A DNA stretch of 7,929 bases from Reyranella sp. (GTDB lineage Bacteria > Pseudomonadota > Alphaproteobacteria > Reyranellales > Reyranellaceae): the NCBI GenBank assembly GCA_016780605.1, contig JADHLS010000224.1:1-7929 (forward strand). Direction: 5' to 3'. This document shows positions 5,782-7,929 of the stretch, one piece after another. The notes under the pieces are model-generated. The model had not been told where the DNA came from, did not search any database, and saw only the letters and a program-made list of their open reading frames with translations. The position numbers and the translations under genes are program-made. Within the stretch, counting starts at the first letter, position 1. Each line of letters begins with the position of its first letter.

Positions 5782-5878
5782 CAACGTCATTTCCGCAAGC
5801 AAGCGAAATCTCTTGTGGCGCACTGGTCGTCCGGCATGGCCCATGGAATGCTCGGCGCAACGGATGGGAGGAGAATTG

Positions 5879-6844
5879 ATGCGTCGCCGTGCTTTCACTG
5901 CTGGCGCTTTTGCGACCGCCGCCGCGCCGGCAGCGCCCGCCATCGCCCAGGAATGGCCGAGCAAGCCCTTGCGCATGGTGATCCCCTACCCGCCGGGCGG
6001 GCCCTCCGACGTCTCGACCCGCATCGTCATGGATCGCGCCGCGCAGAGCCTGGGCCAGCCCATCGTGTTCGACAACAAGGCCGGCGCCTCGGGCATGATC
6101 GGCGGCGAATTCGTCAAGAACCAGCCGGCCGACAACCACACCTTCCTGACCACGACCACGGCGATGGTCTGCATCACGCGGCACCTGCAGCCGATCCCGT
6201 TCGATCCCGACAAGGATTTCGTCACGGTGTCGCGCATGGTGACGTCGTGGGGCATCTTCGCCATCCATCCCTCGGTGCCGGCCCGCACCGTCGCGGAGTT
6301 CGTGGCCTACGCCAAGGCCAATCCGGGCAAGATCAACTTCGGCTCGTCGGGGCTTGCCACTATCACCCACCTGTTCGGCGAGATGCTGCAGCTCGAGGCC
6401 GGCATCAAGATGACCCACGTGCCCTATCGCGGCAGCGCGCCCGCCACCAACGCCCTGGTCGCGGGCGAGGTGCAGGCGCAGTTCGACCAGACCTGCCTGC
6501 CGCACGTGAAGGCGGGCAAGCTGATCGGCCTCGCCATGCTGTCGAACATCCGCCATCCCGACTTCCCTGACATCCCGACCCTGCGCGAAGCGGGCTATCG
6601 CAAGGAGGAGGGCGATTCCTGGTTCGGCATCCTCGCCCCCACCGGCACCTCGCCCGAGGTCATCGCCAGGCTCGACAAGGCGATCGCCGAGGCCGTTCGC
6701 TCGCCCGACATCGTCGACAAGCTGCACAAGGGCGGCTGCTACGTGACCTATCTCAACCCGCCGGACTTCCGCAATCGCATCACGGCCGAGACGGAGCTGT
6801 TCGGCAAGATCATCAAGGCGGGCGACATCAAGCTCAGCAACTAG
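5879..6844 (+). CDS. Bug/TctC-family periplasmic solute-binding protein
   Basis: A 321-residue exported binding protein of the Bug (TctC-like) family, which captures carboxylates and similar small acids, in some cases for tripartite tricarboxylate transporters. Residues 1-23 form a signal peptide starting MRRRAF, with an Ala-rich core and an AIA-Q cleavage site. The arginine run followed by Ala-Phe is twin-arginine-like but not a strict Tat motif. Family hallmarks are VIPYPPGGPSD (34-44), DNKAGASGMIGG (65-76), INFGSSG (152-158), THVPYRGSAPA (179-189), ALVAGEVQAQFD (192-203), IPTLREAGY (232-240) and a C-terminal LAPTGTSPEVIARLD (252-266). The frame is open upstream to TTG 5813, but GGAGGAG (5867-5873), five bases before ATG 5879, and the signal peptide fix this start. 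No tctA or tctB permease gene adjoins it, which is common for this expanded family. The ligand is unknown. Confidence 0.93.
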   Translation: MRRRAFTAGAFATAAAPAAPAIAQEWPSKPLRMVIPYPPGGPSDVSTRIVMDRAAQSLGQPIVFDNKAGASGMIGGEFVKNQPADNHTFLTTTTAMVCITRHLQPIPFDPDKDFVTVSRMVTSWGIFAIHPSVPARTVAEFVAYAKANPGKINFGSSGLATITHLFGEMLQLEAGIKMTHVPYRGSAPATNALVAGEVQAQFDQTCLPHVKAGKLIGLAMLSNIRHPDFPDIPTLREAGYRKEEGDSWFGILAPTGTSPEVIARLDKAIAEAVRSPDIVDKLHKGGCYVTYLNPPDFRNRITAETELFGKIIKAGDIKLSN

Positions 6845-6856
6845 CCTAGTCGAGCT
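6831..6856. repeat. Inverted repeat at the convergent tctC/DUF2165 stop codons
   Basis: AGCTC (6831-6835) and GAGCT (6852-6856) flank ACTAG-C-CTAGT (6840-6850). The inner part contains both stop codons: TAG at 6842-6844 on plus and TAG at 6848-6846 on minus. The nested symmetry could fold into a weak hairpin on either transcript, but the inner arms are too close to pair fully and no T-run follows. Terminator function is possible, not shown. Confidence 0.25.
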
Positions 6857-7343
6857 CTCCGTCCTTCAGGCTCACGAAGATGCCGACCGCCAGCAGCGTC
6901 AGGTAGAAGCGGAATGCCGCCTGCTGGCCGTTCCAGGTCCGCGACTGCCACATCTGGAACCACTCGCCGCCGATCACCATGAAACCGGTGAACCACAGCA
7001 GGAAGCCCAGCCCGACGCCGATCACGACATACTGCTTGGCCGCGTTGAAAGCCACCGCGGGGGAGCGCCAGGCGCCGATCAGCCGGACCGTCGCGAAGGC
7101 GAGCACCAGTCCGGTCACGGCCTCGGTGAGGATGATTGCCCAGTAGGCAAGGGCCCACAGGGTCGGCGAGGTGATGGCGCGGCCGCGCAGCGCATTGTCG
7201 GGGAAGACCGTGTCCATGCTGAGCGTATGGCGCACGAACTGGTAGTTGGTGTTGTAGTCCGCGACATTATTGTAGGCGACCAGCAGCGCGAACAGGGCGG
7301 TCGAGGCCACCATGGCGGTCTTTACGAGGCGGATCGCGAGCAT
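6846..7343 (-). CDS. DUF2165-family small integral membrane protein
   Basis: A 165-residue inner-membrane protein with about four transmembrane segments (roughly 7-25, 61-89, 104-125 and 143-158). It carries the distinctive DUF2165 pattern. After the first helix comes YNNVADYNTNYQFVRHTLSMD (24-44), then AYWAIILTEAVTG (66-78), FNAAKQYVVIGVGLGFLLWF (99-118) and the strongly conserved FMVIGGEWFQMWQSRTWNGQ (121-140) with QAAFRF after it. The role of the family is not known; the invariant Trp, Glu and Asn residues after helix three suggest a functional surface rather than a mere anchor. ATG 7343 has only a weak GGCGG-like site upstream. The gene begins nine bases after the MFS stop, so it is probably the distal gene of a leftward operon. 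Its stop is one base from the convergent TctC-like stop. Confidence 0.88.
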   Translation of the reverse strand: MLAIRLVKTAMVASTALFALLVAYNNVADYNTNYQFVRHTLSMDTVFPDNALRGRAITSPTLWALAYWAIILTEAVTGLVLAFATVRLIGAWRSPAVAFNAAKQYVVIGVGLGFLLWFTGFMVIGGEWFQMWQSRTWNGQQAAFRFYLTLLAVGIFVSLKDGELD

Positions 7344-7352
7344 GCCGCCAGC

Positions 7353-7929
7353 TTAGCGGCGCGACCACGCCCGCGGAACCGCCAGCGATCCGACGAGGAC
7401 CAGCAGCAGGCCGCCGCCGGATACGAGGAAAGCGTGGCGATAGCCCGCGAGAAAGCCCTCCACGCCGGTGAGCCCGGCCGCGCCGCTCGCCTGCAGGGTG
7501 GTGAGCACCGAGGCGCCGCTCACGACACCGAGCATGCGCGTCAGTTGAGAGAGGCTGCCGGCCACGCCGCGGTCGCGCACTGGCAATGTGGAGGTGACGA
7601 TGTCGATGTACGACACGGTGAGGAGGCCCTGCCCGATACCCTCGACGACCAGCAACACGGCGACGACCGCCACGGGCGTGGCGGCGCCGGTGAAGGCGAG
7701 CGGCAGCAGGCCGAGCCCGACCAGCGCGACGCCGCCAAAGGCTGTCGGCCGCTGCCCGATACGGGCGACCAGCCAGGCCGACAGGGGCGCGCCGGTCAGG
7801 CTGCCCGCGAAGGCCAGCGCCAGCACCAGGCCGGTCGAGAGCGCCGAAAGCTTCAGCACGTTGACCAGGTAATAGGGCGTGAGCAGCAGGATGGAGAAGC
7901 CCGCGAGGTTGGCCAGCGCATTCATGATG
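7353..7929 (-). CDS. MFS transporter, C-terminal half (5' end beyond the window)
   Basis: The frame is open to the window edge and codes for about 192 residues, the C-terminal bundle of a major facilitator superfamily permease. Six hydrophobic segments can be traced. The first is NLAGFSILLLTPYYLVNVL, followed by a small-residue-rich helix with GAPLSAWLVARIGQRP, a cytoplasmic-loop motif typical of the second half of drug/H+ antiporter-like members. Then come FGGVALVGLGLLPL, VVAVLLVVEGIGQGL, a segment with RDRGVAGSLSQLTRMLGVVSG, and LVSGGGLLLVLVGSL near the end. The first in-frame ATG is at 7925, but the sequence there reads as mid-protein (membrane helix, no N-terminal half), so the true start lies outside. 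Substrate and the 12- versus 14-helix class cannot be told from this half. The stop is nine bases before the DUF2165 start. Confidence 0.85.
   Translation of the reverse strand, partial: IMNALANLAGFSILLLTPYYLVNVLKLSALSTGLVLALAFAGSLTGAPLSAWLVARIGQRPTAFGGVALVGLGLLPLAFTGAATPVAVVAVLLVVEGIGQGLLTVSYIDIVTSTLPVRDRGVAGSLSQLTRMLGVVSGASVLTTLQASGAAGLTGVEGFLAGYRHAFLVSGGGLLLVLVGSLAVPRAWSRR

Noticed and set aside
5771..6727. 318-codon minus-strand frame opposite the TctC-like gene
   Set aside because: Asp/Gly/His/Arg-rich antisense shadow of a clear solute-binding protein.
1..7929. CRISPR arrays, tRNA or rRNA genes, insertion sequences, phage or defence modules
   Set aside because: No direct-repeat arrays, transposase-like frames, terminal repeats or RNA-gene signatures were seen on either strand.

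Overview
The window is GC-rich (roughly two thirds G+C by eye) and reads as a chromosomal segment of an alphaproteobacterium. The short NAD kinase of alphaproteobacterial type, the orphan Bug/TctC-type solute-binding protein, the AbrB-duplication permease and the DUF2165 membrane protein all fit that group. The genus cannot be fixed from this sequence; a soil or freshwater Rhodospirillales/Hyphomicrobiales relative (Reyranella-like) is a guess.

Layout: (1) 1-45, minus strand, holds the first 15 codons of a gene leaving the window, probably a TauD/TfdA-type dioxygenase. (2) 149-2010, plus strand, is a coupled pair: NAD kinase, then an AbrB-family membrane protein starting at TTG inside the nadK stop codon (TTGA overlap). 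(3) 2197-4381, plus strand, holds a PstS-like phosphate-binding protein gene split by one in-frame TGA, followed 7 bases later by a gene whose product resembles bacterial glycoside hydrolase family 75 (chitosanase-type) proteins. No pstC, pstA or pstB is present. (4) 4397-5636, minus strand, is a two-gene unit: a DUF1801 protein, then an SDR oxidoreductase one base further on. (5) 5879-6844, plus strand, encodes an exported Bug/TctC solute-binding protein transcribed away from the DUF1801 gene across a 242-base divergent region. (6) 6846-7929, minus strand, holds the C-terminal half of an MFS transporter (cut by the window edge), then a DUF2165 small membrane protein whose stop lies one base from the tctC stop.

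Most of this is ordinary metabolic and transport gene content in short units that alternate in strand. The most unusual part is the pstS-like/GH75-like pair. The binding-protein frame is open and conserved on both sides of the TGA, every phosphate-contacting residue I can align to E. coli PstS is kept, and the TGA falls at a glycine position (GGA to TGA needs one change). This suggests a very recent nonsense mutation, a sequencing error or, less likely, read-through. I found no CRISPR array, tRNA, rRNA, insertion sequence or convincing new defence or mobile system. No gene-free stretch exceeds about 240 bases.
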